47,357 nt of DNA from an uncultured Spirochaetales bacterium (GCA_949293335.1 CASFDA010000008.1:1-47357), one strand, 5' to 3'; counted from the first letter of the stretch, positions 16,064 to 25,777 are shown. Made by a program: numbers and translations. Notes: a model not told the origin generated them from the letters alone.

Positions 16064-18025
16064 TCATGTCTGACTTTCTTCGTATACTGCATAGAGTGTA
16101 GTATGTGAATAAATTTCAGCACTAAAGTCAAATGGTATTTCTGTCACTTCACTTTTAGACCAGCAGATAAAACCTTCTCCTTTTGGTGTGGGTGCTTCCA
16201 CTAAGCTTCCTTCCCTGATTGTCTTTACTGTCTTTTCCTCTCCGTCGACGAACGTAACATCAACATCCCAGACTGCATATATGCTTGTGTCTTCATAAAT
16301 GACATGCCCATTGATATTGCCAATACTCTCTCCATTCTGCTCGAACGCCCAATGGCTGAATCTTTTTCCATCCTCCTCAGGATTTGAAATCGCAGGGATA
16401 GGCTCTGCATACTTCACGTACAAGGGTCCTATCGGAGGAAGTACATTATAGAATGTTACACGATACGTTTTTTTCTCCCAGATGCCATACAAATCGAGAG
16501 AACTTGTCACGGGAGATGAAAGATCATATTCAGTCGATCCATCGAAATCTTCACTCAAATACTTGAACATATAACCTGTTGTCTCTGGATAACTGAGAGT
16601 AGGCAAAGTCTTATTTTCTTCGACAAAGAAATATTCAACACGAGCGATATCATTGGGATCTTCCCAGTATATATTTACATAATACCCGTATACGGCGACA
16701 AGGGTAATGTCTTCAGTTACGCGGAAATTAAAATCGAATTCACCATAGTCTTTACCGCTTTCTCTCCAGTACATGAAAGTACGTCCATTACTATCTGGAA
16801 CATTCGAGACATATTTTTTATCAATCAAACTGCCTTGAACGTATACTTCGGTTTCAATATCCCCATCATTGTTATAAGTAACGGTGATGGTAGCAGCATG
16901 ATTCCAAACGGCATAGAGTACGATGTCTTTCTCTACTGCAGTTGATTCGAAATCGAACTTTCTTGAGATATCTCCATCCTCGATCTCCGACCAATACAGG
17001 AATTCCTTGAATTCATCCCCTTTGACTTCAGGAATTTCAGAAATAAACTCACCTTTGTTATAAACATCAGTCAGGAGTATCTCTCCTTCGCTGATGAAGG
17101 TAACGGTATATTGATCTTCGTAGACCGCATATAGATCAAAAGGTGCATAGTGCTTTATAGAGAAATCAAATGGCTCTCCACCAGGTACACTGCTCCAATG
17201 ACTGAACTTTCTATCAGAGTCTATCGGATCTAAAGGAGTAGTCATCATCTCACCTGAGAAAAGCGGATTGGTATAAGTAAACTCTCCTTCATGTATCGTT
17301 ACATCAAATTGCCATATCGCATAGAGATCTATGTCTCTTTCCATTGCACCAGTGAAAGGTACAGACTCTCTGCCATTCTGCGCTGTGCTCCAGTATTGGA
17401 ATGTGCTGTTCTCATCATCAGATAATATTGGGAGATTTGGGAATTCCCCGAACTCCACTTCCATTGTCTGATATAGTTTCCCTGGATTGGAATACAGATT
17501 GACAGTACAAGAATCTCCTACATAGAAAGCATATAGGAAAGTGTCTCTTGTTATCGGTTCTGTAAAATTGAATTTTTCTCCAGTGTTGGGATCAAGAGTC
17601 CAATATACAAACGTATAGTTTTCATCAGGGCTCACCGGATCATTCGGTTTTACAGAAGAAGGAATGGGTTCTCCATAAGTCACATAGATCCACTCTGATT
17701 TATAATCATTCTTTTCATCTATGAATTGAACTATATATTCCTCATATTCATAGACAAGATAAAGAGTCACATCCTCTGTGATAGGGTCTTCGTATGGACT
17801 CCCACCCTCATTCAAACTCCAGTAATACTCTGGAGCAATTCCCTCTTTATCCACATATATGCCAAGAGAAGTCACGGTTCGCCCTTCAGGTACTTCCATT
17901 TCACGAAATAGTTCACCATCGACCATAAAACGAACTACATGTGTCGGCGTGTGGATTTCGCATGAAAACGCAAAGAGGAGAGCAACAGACAATATAAGCA
18001 GTAAAATCAGATTTTTTTTTGCCAT
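16064..18025 (-). CDS. Lipoprotein made of nine InlB B-type repeats
   Basis: The 653-residue protein has a lipoprotein signal peptide ending LLFAFSC (lipid on Cys22). The rest is a chain of about nine repeats of 60-75 residues, each with an F-x-Y-W centre and a (L/I)YA(V/I)(W/Y) end: LYLVY, LYAFY, LYAIW, LYAVY, LYAVW, LVAVY, LYGIW, IYAVW, LYAVY. These are InlB B/Listeria-Bacteroides repeats, which form ubiquitin-like or mucin-binding-like folds in surface proteins. The last repeat ends only four residues before the C-terminus, so there is no other domain. A GAGGTAG site lies just before the ATG. A monocistronic surface lipoprotein, possibly adhesive, is the likely role. Confidence 0.85.
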   Translation of the reverse strand: MAKKNLILLLILSVALLFAFSCEIHTPTHVVRFMVDGELFREMEVPEGRTVTSLGIYVDKEGIAPEYYWSLNEGGSPYEDPITEDVTLYLVYEYEEYIVQFIDEKNDYKSEWIYVTYGEPIPSSVKPNDPVSPDENYTFVYWTLDPNTGEKFNFTEPITRDTFLYAFYVGDSCTVNLYSNPGKLYQTMEVEFGEFPNLPILSDDENSTFQYWSTAQNGRESVPFTGAMERDIDLYAIWQFDVTIHEGEFTYTNPLFSGEMMTTPLDPIDSDRKFSHWSSVPGGEPFDFSIKHYAPFDLYAVYEDQYTVTFISEGEILLTDVYNKGEFISEIPEVKGDEFKEFLYWSEIEDGDISRKFDFESTAVEKDIVLYAVWNHAATITVTYNNDGDIETEVYVQGSLIDKKYVSNVPDSNGRTFMYWRESGKDYGEFDFNFRVTEDITLVAVYGYYVNIYWEDPNDIARVEYFFVEENKTLPTLSYPETTGYMFKYLSEDFDGSTEYDLSSPVTSSLDLYGIWEKKTYRVTFYNVLPPIGPLYVKYAEPIPAISNPEEDGKRFSHWAFEQNGESIGNINGHVIYEDTSIYAVWDVDVTFVDGEEKTVKTIREGSLVEAPTPKGEGFICWSKSEVTEIPFDFSAEIYSHTTLYAVYEESQT

Positions 18026-18104
18026 TATCTACCTCAATTCATACTTATGGTAATATTATCATGGCAAAGCGTTTAGCTGGCAATGTTCAAAAATGACATT
18101 TTTC

Positions 18105-18959
18105 TCACTTCATTTTCTCATATGCCTTTTCAAGTGATGATTTAAAAAATGCCGAAAAACGTGGGGCAACATTTTTTTCTACCCTTTTCCATGCATCATC
18201 AATCCCTTCAGGTCTCGCAAGTGACAATGCGATGAGTTCCTTCTTGCCAAGAACCCAAGATGCCGGAACGTTAAAACGACTTGCAACTATATCACGAGCA
18301 TTGAAAAAAGCCCTCAGATATGTCCGCTCTTCAAGAGAAAGTTTTTTTGTATCTATTATCTTCATCCACCCTGGAACGCTTCTCTTGACCTTTCGCGCTT
18401 CCAGAAGGCGGTGTGTGGCATCCTTTTCGACATTCATATCCACGACTTTAGCCCAAAGGACTTTTTCAAGATCGAAAAGGTACTCGACATCTGAAAGCGC
18501 ATACCTGATTGCACTCTCATCAAGAGGACGGCGCATCCAGTTGAGCTGCTGGAACTTCTTCTTACTACCCTCTTGCCTTACTCCAAGGTACTCCTCCTTG
18601 ATCTTATCCAACCCCCGCATATCTCCAATAGCAATGGCATAGGATCTGATGTCATGTACATTCTCTATCTTTTCCCGATATTTCTTGAAAACGATTGCCC
18701 CATCGCTTCCGTAATCGAACCAGAGTTTCTTCACGCCTGTATGAAAGAACGCAGACAAGATTTTTCTATCAATCCCAGGAGCAAGTACGTCAAAGACATA
18801 AAAACATATTCCATCGAAAACTTGTATGAGAGAAAGGTGCTCGCCATACATGTGAAGATTACATTCTTCCTCAAAATCCACAGCTATAGCATCTTTCGAT
18901 TCAAATGATAAAATGATATCCAACGCCCTATCATGCTCCGTTACAAGCTCATATTCCAT
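18105..18959 (-). CDS. RNase D-like 3'-5' exonuclease with HRDC-like C-terminus
   Basis: The 284-residue protein follows the DEDDy exonuclease order. ExoI is AVDFEEE (Asp28, Glu30), ExoII lies around FDYGSDGAIVFKKY...VHDIRSYA, and ExoIII is RYALSDVEYLFDL (Tyr and Asp). After residue 200 comes a helical HRDC-like region (LSLEERTYLRAFFNARDIVASRFNVPASWVLGKKELIALS). It is shorter than E. coli RNase D (about 375 residues) and has room for only one HRDC domain. Its ATG overlaps the end of the WYL regulator gene by 11 bases, so the two are translated together. Likely substrates are structured RNAs such as tRNA 3' ends. Confidence 0.85.
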   Translation of the reverse strand: MEYELVTEHDRALDIILSFESKDAIAVDFEEECNLHMYGEHLSLIQVFDGICFYVFDVLAPGIDRKILSAFFHTGVKKLWFDYGSDGAIVFKKYREKIENVHDIRSYAIAIGDMRGLDKIKEEYLGVRQEGSKKKFQQLNWMRRPLDESAIRYALSDVEYLFDLEKVLWAKVVDMNVEKDATHRLLEARKVKRSVPGWMKIIDTKKLSLEERTYLRAFFNARDIVASRFNVPASWVLGKKELIALSLARPEGIDDAWKRVEKNVAPRFSAFFKSSLEKAYEKMK

Positions 18960-19857
18960 CTCGTTTTCTCTCTGCCATCCTCTTAACGCTATCCCAATAT
19001 TTCTCTACGAACGAAGGAGGAGAAACAGGTTCAGCCTCCGAGCCGTAGAAAAGTACCCTTGACAGAAGCTCAACGTCACTTACGGCAGGAAGAGAGAGGA
19101 TGAAGCTCCCATCCGATAGTATCTTTCCTACTTGATCCTTCTGCCAGATTTGCCGGGAAACAATCCTTGCAGCCCACGATGTGAACTTTATTGTATATAC
19201 TACAGGCTCTGAATCGTTATTATATATTCCGTACGAAGACAAGAACAAATCAAGCTTCTTCCTGTCAGAAAACACTATATCATCATCAAGGACATCAACT
19301 TCAGCTATTCTGGAAAGGCTAAATGTAAGAATTGCATAATTGTTTTCCGGCGAGCTTGCGACAAGATACCATATCTCTGCATAGTTCACAAGTCGCAATG
19401 GTTCAAGAATTCGAATCTTCACCTTCCCTGATGGATAAATAATCCTGATTCTCTTATGAGTTCTGGCAGCATTTAAAAGCTTTAAGAACAGCTTGTTCTC
19501 AAATGGCTCCTCGGCATAGGACTTCACAGTAACGTACTCAAGGTCTTTCTTCAAGAACTGAAGCGACTCATCTCCTATTCCATACTCCTTTGTTTTTGCA
19601 AGCGAATAAAGTGTGTTTTCTCTCCATTTCACAAGCCTTTCCTTGTCGTGTTCGGAAATCACATATCCACGCCTTGCCTTGTCATATACAATATCCAGCG
19701 GAGAATAGGAGACAACACATCTCGACCTGAGGTACTCAATATCACGGAATACCTGCCTTCCAGATACCTCATATTCCTCAGTAATCTCCTTCAGTGTGAA
19801 ATATCCCCTGTAGATAAGTTTATCAATAATGTAGAAAAGACGTTCACTCTGGCTCAT
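18949..19857 (-). CDS. WYL-domain transcriptional regulator with N-terminal HTH
   Basis: The 302-residue protein starts with a DeoR-like winged helix (MSQSERLFYIIDKLIYRGYFTLKEI, then SGRQVFRDIEYLR). A WYL domain follows (about 140-240: KLLNAARTHKRIRIIYPSGK, LEPLRLVNYAEIWYLVAS) with its C-terminal WCX extension. WYL domains bind ligands, in some cases nucleic acid. ATG 19857 is chosen because the HTH begins there; upstream in-frame sequence runs through the pckG terminator and into pckG in the wrong frame. No ribosome-binding site is obvious. It overlaps the RNase D-like gene by 11 bases. Confidence 0.85.
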   Translation of the reverse strand: MSQSERLFYIIDKLIYRGYFTLKEITEEYEVSGRQVFRDIEYLRSRCVVSYSPLDIVYDKARRGYVISEHDKERLVKWRENTLYSLAKTKEYGIGDESLQFLKKDLEYVTVKSYAEEPFENKLFLKLLNAARTHKRIRIIYPSGKVKIRILEPLRLVNYAEIWYLVASSPENNYAILTFSLSRIAEVDVLDDDIVFSDRKKLDLFLSSYGIYNNDSEPVVYTIKFTSWAARIVSRQIWQKDQVGKILSDGSFILSLPAVSDVELLSRVLFYGSEAEPVSPPSFVEKYWDSVKRMAERKRDGI

Positions 19858-19886
19858 GGAAAAAGTGTACATCAGGGAAAGTTGAT

Positions 19887-19921
19887 GGAAAATATAAATC
19901 CCCAGACAATTGCCTGGGGAT
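19887..19921 (-). terminator. Intrinsic terminator of pckG
   Basis: On the minus strand ATCCCCAG pairs with CTGGGGAT (19921-19898) around a short AT-rich loop, then a T-rich tract TTATATTTT follows. It sits between pckG and the WYL regulator gene. Confidence 0.7.
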
Positions 19922-19942
19922 TCGATCATATCCTGATCAGGA

Positions 19943-21772
19943 TCACTTTGCGCTCTTGAGTGCGCTCTCGAGAGTATCGAGCATGTCGCTGAGCTCGTGA
20001 GGAAGGTGTTTACCGAACTTCGGATAATGATTTGTCCTGATGTCCTCAACTTCCTTGAGCCATCCGTCGACATCGACCTTGAGAAGCTCTGCCATTGTCT
20101 CGTCAGTAACACCCTCAGGGCGATCAATAGCATCGAGAGTAGGCATGATTCCGATCGGAGTCTCGACTGTCTTTGCTGTTCCATCGCAGCACTCGAATAC
20201 CCACTTGAGTACGCGGCTGTTGTCGCCGTATCCCGGCCAGAGGAAGTGACCTTCTGCATCCTTCCTGAACCAGTTGACGTAGAAGATCTTTGGCAGGACG
20301 CTCTGGTCTGGAGCAGCTGCGCCTACATCGATCCAGTGCTGGAAATAGTCTCCCATGTTGTAGCCACAGAATGGAAGCATAGCAAATGGGTCACGTCTGA
20401 TTGTTCCAGCCTTGACATCGAGTGTTGCAGCTGTAACCTCAGAACCTACGATAGATCCAAGGAATACACCGTGGTTCCAGTTCTTTGACATATGCACAAG
20501 TGGGATTGTCTTAGGTCTTCTTCCACCGAAGAGGATAGCTGAGATTGGAACTCCCTGTGGATCCTCCCATTCAGGAGCGATGCATGGGCACTGGCAAGCA
20601 GGTGCTGTGAACCTTGAATTTGGATGTGCAGCTGGCTTCTGTTCCTTGTTGCCCTTGTCCTGGATCCATTCCTTTCCTGTCCAGTCGATGAGCTTTCCAG
20701 GAGCATCATAGCCAATTCCTTCCCACCAAACGTCCTTGTCCTCTGTGAGAGCAACGTTTGTGAAGATTGTGTTCTTGCTTGCAGCCATCAGAGCGTTATA
20801 GTTGCTCTGTTCGCTTGTTCCTGGAGCAACGCCAAAGAAGCCTGCCTCAGGGTTGATTGCATAAAGCCTTCCATCCTTTCCTGGCTTCATCCATGCGATG
20901 TCATCACCGATGGTCTCAACCTTCCAGCCTGGGATAGTAGGAATAAGCATAGCAAGGTTTGTCTTTCCACATGCTGATGGGAATGCACCTGTAACATACT
21001 TGCTCTTTCCTTCTGGGTTTGTGACCTTGAGGATAAGCATGTGCTCTGCAAGCCAGCCCTCATCGCGTGCGAGGACAGATGCGATTCTCAGAGCAAGGCA
21101 CTTCTTTCCAAGGAGAGCGTTTCCACCGTATCCAGAACCATAGGACCAGATCTCTCTTGTCTCTGGGAACTGTGAGATGTACTTGTGCTCCATCGGAGCG
21201 CATGGCCAGAGACCATTGTCGGACTCACCCTCTGCAAGTGGCTTACCTACAGAATGGAGACATGGAACGAAATAGCCGTCTGTTCCGAGCAGGTCGAGAA
21301 CCTTGACACCTACACGTGTCATGATCATCATGTTGCAGACAACATATGCAGAATCTGTGATCTCTACACCGATCTTGGAAATCGGGGATCCGAGAGGACC
21401 CATGGAGAACGGGATAACATACATTGTCCTTCCCTTCATACAACCCTTGTAAAGAGCTGTCATAGTCTTCTTAAGCTCAACCGGATCAATCCAGTTATTT
21501 GTAGGACCAGCATCCTCTTCCTTTTCAGAAGCAATGAATGTCCTCTTCTCTACACGTGCTACGTCTGACGGATCAGAGCGGAAAAGTACGCTTCCTGGCT
21601 TCTTTTCTGGATTGAGCCTGATAGCAAGACCAGAATTAACACAAAGGTCAATAAGCTCCTTGTACTGGGATTCTGAACCGTCTGCGACCACAACTTCATC
21701 TGGCTGGCAAAGGGCCTTGATTTCCTCTACCCAGCTGACAAGTTTCGCATGCTTGAGATCGTTGATTGTCAT
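19943..21772 (-). CDS. pckG: Phosphoenolpyruvate carboxykinase (GTP)
   Basis: The 609-residue protein is a clear GTP-type PEP carboxykinase, interconverting oxaloacetate plus GTP with PEP, CO2 and GDP. The active-site P-loop [12 protein letters not shown] is intact with its reactive Cys. [10 protein letters not shown] is the second kinase motif, and NWFRKD...[10 protein letters not shown] is in the C-terminal lobe. In anaerobes without a full TCA cycle it often runs toward oxaloacetate. I chose ATG 21772, since AAGGAG lies about 8 bases upstream; an in-frame ATG at 21799 has no such site. It has its own promoter and terminator. Confidence 0.95.
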   Translation of the reverse strand: MTINDLKHAKLVSWVEEIKALCQPDEVVVADGSESQYKELIDLCVNSGLAIRLNPEKKPGSVLFRSDPSDVARVEKRTFIASEKEEDAGPTNNWIDPVELKKTMTALYKGCMKGRTMYVIPFSMGPLGSPISKIGVEITDSAYVVCNMMIMTRVGVKVLDLLGTDGYFVPCLHSVGKPLAEGESDNGLWPCAPMEHKYISQFPETREIWSYGSGYGGNALLGKKCLALRIASVLARDEGWLAEHMLILKVTNPEGKSKYVTGAFPSACGKTNLAMLIPTIPGWKVETIGDDIAWMKPGKDGRLYAINPEAGFFGVAPGTSEQSNYNALMAASKNTIFTNVALTEDKDVWWEGIGYDAPGKLIDWTGKEWIQDKGNKEQKPAAHPNSRFTAPACQCPCIAPEWEDPQGVPISAILFGGRRPKTIPLVHMSKNWNHGVFLGSIVGSEVTAATLDVKAGTIRRDPFAMLPFCGYNMGDYFQHWIDVGAAAPDQSVLPKIFYVNWFRKDAEGHFLWPGYGDNSRVLKWVFECCDGTAKTVETPIGIMPTLDAIDRPEGVTDETMAELLKVDVDGWLKEVEDIRTNHYPKFGKHLPHELSDMLDTLESALKSAK

Positions 21773-21809
21773 CTGAACTCTCCTTATTGGTATCAGCACT
21801 AATGCTGTT

Positions 21810-21854
21810 ATTCACTCAAAAGTGAATTTTACTTAAAAGGATATGTATTTGCAA
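21810..21854 (-). promoter_or_regulatory. pckG promoter with inverted repeat at the start point
   Basis: On the minus strand TTGCAA (21854-21849), a 17-base spacer and TAAAAT (21831-21826) form a good promoter. The inverted repeat ATTCACT-CAAA-AGTGAAT (21810-21827) covers the -10 edge and the expected start point near 21819, a typical repressor position. The leader would be about 47 bases. Confidence 0.5.
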
Positions 21855-21910
21855 GACTCTCTAAATGACTATGTAGCAAGGAGTACATACTACAGAGCAT
21901 GTGGTTGTGC

Positions 21911-21916
21911 TATCAT
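21911..21916 (+). promoter_or_regulatory. Extended -10-like element just before the U32 gene start
   Basis: TGCTATCAT is an extended -10 (hexamer TATCAT at 21911-21916) ending 7 bases before ATG 21924, with no ribosome-binding site between. Transcription would start at or next to the ATG. No clear -35 is visible. Confidence 0.4.
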
Positions 21917-21923
21917 TTGCACC

Positions 21924-23915
21924 ATGATTGAACTTGCAATGCCATCTGGCAACCTGGAATGTGCCCTGATAGAGCTCTCTAATGGAGCAGACAGCGTCTA
22001 TTTCGGATTGAAAGATTTCTCTGCGCGAAAGGGCGCTGAGAACTTCTCGATAGAAGATCTGCGGAAGATAAGAAACTATTCGAAGAGATGCGGTAAAAAG
22101 ATATATATCACATTCAATACCCTCATCGACGACGAAAATCTTGAAAAAGCCTATAGCCTGCTTGCAGAGATCGAGAAATACAACATCGATGGTCTGATAG
22201 TGCAGGATCTCGGGATTGCCCGCATTGTAAGAAAGGATTTTTCTTCAATTCCACTGCACGGGTCGACACAGATGGCAGTACATACATCTAGCGGAGTCAG
22301 AACACTTGAATGTCTTGGCTTCCAGCGAACTGTACTTTCCAGAGAACTTTCATTTGAAGAGATAAAGAAGATCAGAGCAGAGTGCCCTGATGCAGACTTG
22401 AAGGTATTCATACATGGCGCAATGTGTTACGGCTTCTCCGGGCTCTGCATGGCAAGCTATATAAAGACAGGGCGAAGCGCAAACGGGGGTGCATGCGCAC
22501 AGATATGCCGAACTTGGTTTGAGGATGAGGAGAAGAATCGATTCTTTCCTTTCAGCATGAAGGACCTTGATATAGGAGAAAAGATAAAAGAACTCGACCA
22601 GATAGGTATAAACAGTGCAAAAGTCGAAGGCCGTATGAAAGGGTATGAGTACGCAAAATACGTAACGCTCTATTACAGGTCAATCCTCGATGGAAAAGAG
22701 ACAGATGAACGGCATCTGTTCACATTCTCTAGAGAACATTCTGATGGATACTGGAACTACTGCAAAAGCGATCATGAAAACCTGATCTGCGAAAAGTACA
22801 CAGGGCATATCGGGAAAAAGGCCATAATAGTCAGAAAGAAGAAGGGAAACACATATGGATGCACATTTCTAATTCCAGTCAAGAACAGAGACGGGCTGAT
22901 GGTCATCCGGAATAACAAAGGTATCCCTTTTTCCGCATCAATCAAGGACGAGCTGCTGATCACACCTAGGGAAATAGTTCTTGAAGAAGGAGAAACTGTA
23001 TATAAAATCTCAGATTCGAGCATGAACACTCCATTGCTATCTGAGGAAATCCCACTTGAGAAAGAAAGAAGGGACGTGAGGGTAATTCTAGAAAAAGATG
23101 TAATCAGGCTTTCTGCAGATAATTATGAAAAAAGCTATCCAATAACGGTTCTTGAAGGAAAAAGTCAGAAGGGACTGGACGAAATAGTGAAAATCCTCTC
23201 AGAAAGCCCCGAAGACATTGCACTGAAAGTAAAGAGCATTGAGAACAAGAGTGGCTATGAAGATGTCTTTGTACGGGGAAAGGATATAAAGCGTATACGA
23301 AGGGATTTCATTGCTGGTATTCCTGCAAAAGAAGCCAAAAAATATAGGCCCGATTTGGAGGATCGCACTACAGAGTTGCTGCCTGATCGCAGATTGCTTG
23401 ACAGTGATGGCTTTCCATGGAATCTCGAAGGCAATGTCATTGGAAACAAGCGCTATATCATTCTACCCCCTATTCTATTCGAAGAAGATGAAATCCTCAG
23501 GAAAGCGGAGCTATATGCAGAACGGTCAAAAGAAGAAGTCATCATCGGGCTAAACAATATTGCAGAGCTTGAATGGGCAAAGGGACACAGGAAATACAAG
23601 TACTTTGCAGATATCTATCTCTACCTTTCAAACAGGGAAGCTGCAAGACTATTGAAAGATGAACTGGGGAACAATCTCATCGGAGGTTACTTGTGGCTTG
23701 AAAGAAAAGATTATATCAGGCCATGGCCATTTACCCCTACCCCAGCTTATGACTATATACCTCCTCTTTTCATATCCCGCTCTTGCTTCCGGCATGACAG
23801 CAAGGGCCTTGCCTGTGCTTCTTGCAAAGGAAAAAGTGAATACAAGCTGTACCAGAATGGAAAGGAGTACATAGCTAGAGTAAAAGACTGCATGACTGTA
23901 GTCATGGAAAAATGA
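21924..23915 (+). CDS. Peptidase U32 family protein
   Basis: The 663-residue protein begins MIELAMPSGNLECALIELSNGADSVYFG, the usual U32 start, and carries the family signature KVFIHGAMCYGFSGLCMAS followed by GACAQICR. Its Cys residues match the Fe-S-linked cluster of the RlhA/TrhP/UbiU group. Members are now linked to RNA or ubiquinone hydroxylation using prephenate or O2, rather than proteolysis. The first signature position, usually Glu, is Lys here. A long C-terminal region ends in SCFRHDSK and ACASCKG, a further Cys cluster. I chose ATG 21924 over the in-frame upstream ATG 21843, since the conserved N-terminus begins there. The nearest long RNA-modification homologues would be RlhA-like. 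Confidence 0.85.
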   Translation: MIELAMPSGNLECALIELSNGADSVYFGLKDFSARKGAENFSIEDLRKIRNYSKRCGKKIYITFNTLIDDENLEKAYSLLAEIEKYNIDGLIVQDLGIARIVRKDFSSIPLHGSTQMAVHTSSGVRTLECLGFQRTVLSRELSFEEIKKIRAECPDADLKVFIHGAMCYGFSGLCMASYIKTGRSANGGACAQICRTWFEDEEKNRFFPFSMKDLDIGEKIKELDQIGINSAKVEGRMKGYEYAKYVTLYYRSILDGKETDERHLFTFSREHSDGYWNYCKSDHENLICEKYTGHIGKKAIIVRKKKGNTYGCTFLIPVKNRDGLMVIRNNKGIPFSASIKDELLITPREIVLEEGETVYKISDSSMNTPLLSEEIPLEKERRDVRVILEKDVIRLSADNYEKSYPITVLEGKSQKGLDEIVKILSESPEDIALKVKSIENKSGYEDVFVRGKDIKRIRRDFIAGIPAKEAKKYRPDLEDRTTELLPDRRLLDSDGFPWNLEGNVIGNKRYIILPPILFEEDEILRKAELYAERSKEEVIIGLNNIAELEWAKGHRKYKYFADIYLYLSNREAARLLKDELGNNLIGGYLWLERKDYIRPWPFTPTPAYDYIPPLFISRSCFRHDSKGLACASCKGKSEYKLYQNGKEYIARVKDCMTVVMEK

Positions 23916-23977
23916 AATTTCAGAAATCCACACACAACGTATGGTAATTCTTGACACATTATGCATATCCTTGAAGC

Positions 23978-24262
23978 ATGGAAGATCAGAATATCGAGAA
24001 AAAACCAGATGAGAGCGTTGGCATCATTCTAGGCATTATTTCACTAGTGTGTGCAGTAACTGGCTTTCTGACAATAGTCGGACTTGTCCTTGGCATAATT
24101 GCAACGGTGAAAGGAAATAACGTCAAGAAAGAAGGTGGCAGTTCGGCTGGATTCATTCTTGGTGTGCTAGGCATTGTATTCAACAGCACTTTCATGCTCA
24201 TAGCGCTGATCTTTGCAAGTTTTGCAATACACGCCATGAGCACAATGTGGGCTTTTCTATAA
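23978..24262 (+). CDS. Small membrane protein, DUF4190-like
   Basis: The 94-residue protein has a short polar start (MEDQNIEKKPDES) and two long hydrophobic regions. The first is GIILGIISLVCAVTGFLTIVG plus LVLGIIATVKG, and the second is AGFILGVLGIVFNS plus the terminal helix. Repeated G-x-x-LG-I segments are typical of DUF4190 proteins of the cell membrane. Function unknown. No ribosome-binding site is visible before the ATG. A TTGACA lies upstream at 23952, but no -10 is at the right distance. About 260 bases with no recognisable gene follow. Confidence 0.65.
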   Translation: MEDQNIEKKPDESVGIILGIISLVCAVTGFLTIVGLVLGIIATVKGNNVKKEGGSSAGFILGVLGIVFNSTFMLIALIFASFAIHAMSTMWAFL

Positions 24263-24523
24263 AATACTTCGAAGTTTGACGCTTACCTTCATTTACGGGT
24301 TTTTCAGACAACAGGGAGAATAGGCAATTCTAAGCATGTTCCTGATGCTTTCTCAAAAATTATAGCAATGAAGTATTCTTTGCAGTATGGCAGTCCCCAT
24401 CGAGAATACAACAGACAAAAAATGCAGAAATACGCACAAATATCTTATTAGATCATTCAACACATGTTATTCTAAAAGACAAATAGGTTTAAACCCGCAG
24501 TTTTGTCTATTATGGAGACATAA

Positions 24524-25777
24524 ATGATTATAAGAAGAGACTCATACCTTGATAAACTCATATCAAAGAAGAAGAACGGACTGATAAAGGTCATTACAGG
24601 AATCCGCAGATGTGGAAAATCATATCTGCTGTTCAATCTCTTCAAAGAGCATCTTCTGGAAAACGGTGTTGACAGTTCCCACATAATAGAAATGGCCTTT
24701 GACTCATATGAGAACAAGAAATACAGAGAGCCTGATATTTTCTATCAATACATGAAAGAGAGGATTTCGGACTCTGGCCTATATTTCATCCTGCTTGACG
24801 AGATCCAGTTGCTGGGAGATTTTGAGGCCATACTCAACAGCCTGACACGCTTGCCAAACACAGATATATATGTGACAGGCAGCAATGCGAAATTCCTTTC
24901 AAAGGATATCATCACAGAATTCAGGGGACGCGGGGACGAGGTACATATGTATCCCCTATCATTCTCGGAGTTCATGAGTGTCTATGATGGCGACAAGCGT
25001 GATGGCTGGAATGAGTATATGATTTATGGAGGGATACCTCTCGTTCTGAATCAGAAGACACATGAGCAGAAGTCAGCTTTTCTAAAATCATTATTCAATG
25101 AAGTCTACATCACCGATATCCTCGGCAGGAACAGAATCAGGAACCGGGAAGAACTTGAGGAACTTCTTGATATCGTATCATCGGCTGTTGGTTCACTTAC
25201 AAATCCAAATAAGCTGTCACAGACTTTTAAAAGCATTAAGAACAAGACGATAAACAAGAGTACCATCAAGAAATATCTAGATTCTCTCTGTGATTCATTC
25301 CTGATTGAAGAAGCCAAACGCTATGATGTCAGAGGAAGAAAATACATAGGTACTCCACTGAAGTATTACTTTTCTGACATGGGACTGAGGAATGCCAGGC
25401 TGAATTTCAGGCAGATTGAGGAAACACATACCATGGAAAACATCATATTCAATGAACTCAGGCTGAGGGGTTTTGATGTCGATGTGGGTGTCGTCACTAT
25501 CAACGAAGTCACACGGGATGGAAAGAAAATCCGCAAGCAGAGTGAGATTGATTTTGTATGCAATATGGGATCGAAACGGTATTACATACAGTCAGCCTTT
25601 GCCATCCCAGACAATGCGAAGAGAGAGCAGGAAGAGAAGCCGCTCCTCCTTTCCAGAGATGGTTTCAAGAAAATAATTATCACAAAGGATGCCCCAGCTC
25701 CCCTTTATAATGAGAGCGGGATTTTGTCCATGAGTATTTATGACTTCCTTCTGAATAAGGACAGCCTCAATTTGTGA
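24524..25777 (+). CDS. AAA ATPase with C-terminal DUF4143 domain
   Basis: The 417-residue protein has an N-terminal P-loop domain: Walker A GIRRCGKSYLL (27-37), Walker B YFILLDEIQ, the GSNAKFLSKDI sensor segment, and FRGRGDEVHMYPLSFSEF. The C-terminal half matches DUF4143, with SDMGLRNARLNF and a nuclease-like IDFVCNMGSKRYYIQ segment. This is a large, widely spread family of cytoplasmic ATPases of unresolved function, often found as lone, mobile genes. GGAGA lies 6 bases before the ATG. It has no functional link to its neighbours and may have been acquired. Confidence 0.88.
   Translation: MIIRRDSYLDKLISKKKNGLIKVITGIRRCGKSYLLFNLFKEHLLENGVDSSHIIEMAFDSYENKKYREPDIFYQYMKERISDSGLYFILLDEIQLLGDFEAILNSLTRLPNTDIYVTGSNAKFLSKDIITEFRGRGDEVHMYPLSFSEFMSVYDGDKRDGWNEYMIYGGIPLVLNQKTHEQKSAFLKSLFNEVYITDILGRNRIRNREELEELLDIVSSAVGSLTNPNKLSQTFKSIKNKTINKSTIKKYLDSLCDSFLIEEAKRYDVRGRKYIGTPLKYYFSDMGLRNARLNFRQIEETHTMENIIFNELRLRGFDVDVGVVTINEVTRDGKKIRKQSEIDFVCNMGSKRYYIQSAFAIPDNAKREQEEKPLLLSRDGFKKIIITKDAPAPLYNESGILSMSIYDFLLNKDSLNL

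Noticed and set aside
18949-20259. A long open frame extending the WYL regulator upstream to 20259
   Set aside because: The added 130 residues lie on the antisense/out-of-frame track of pckG and its terminator and are low-complexity Ser/Arg-rich. The HTH begins at 19857, so only the shorter version is credible.
24263-24523. Gene or RNA in the 261-base gap before the DUF4143 ATPase
   Set aside because: Short frames only, no hairpin with a T-tract and no recognisable RNA motif. I see nothing supportable there.
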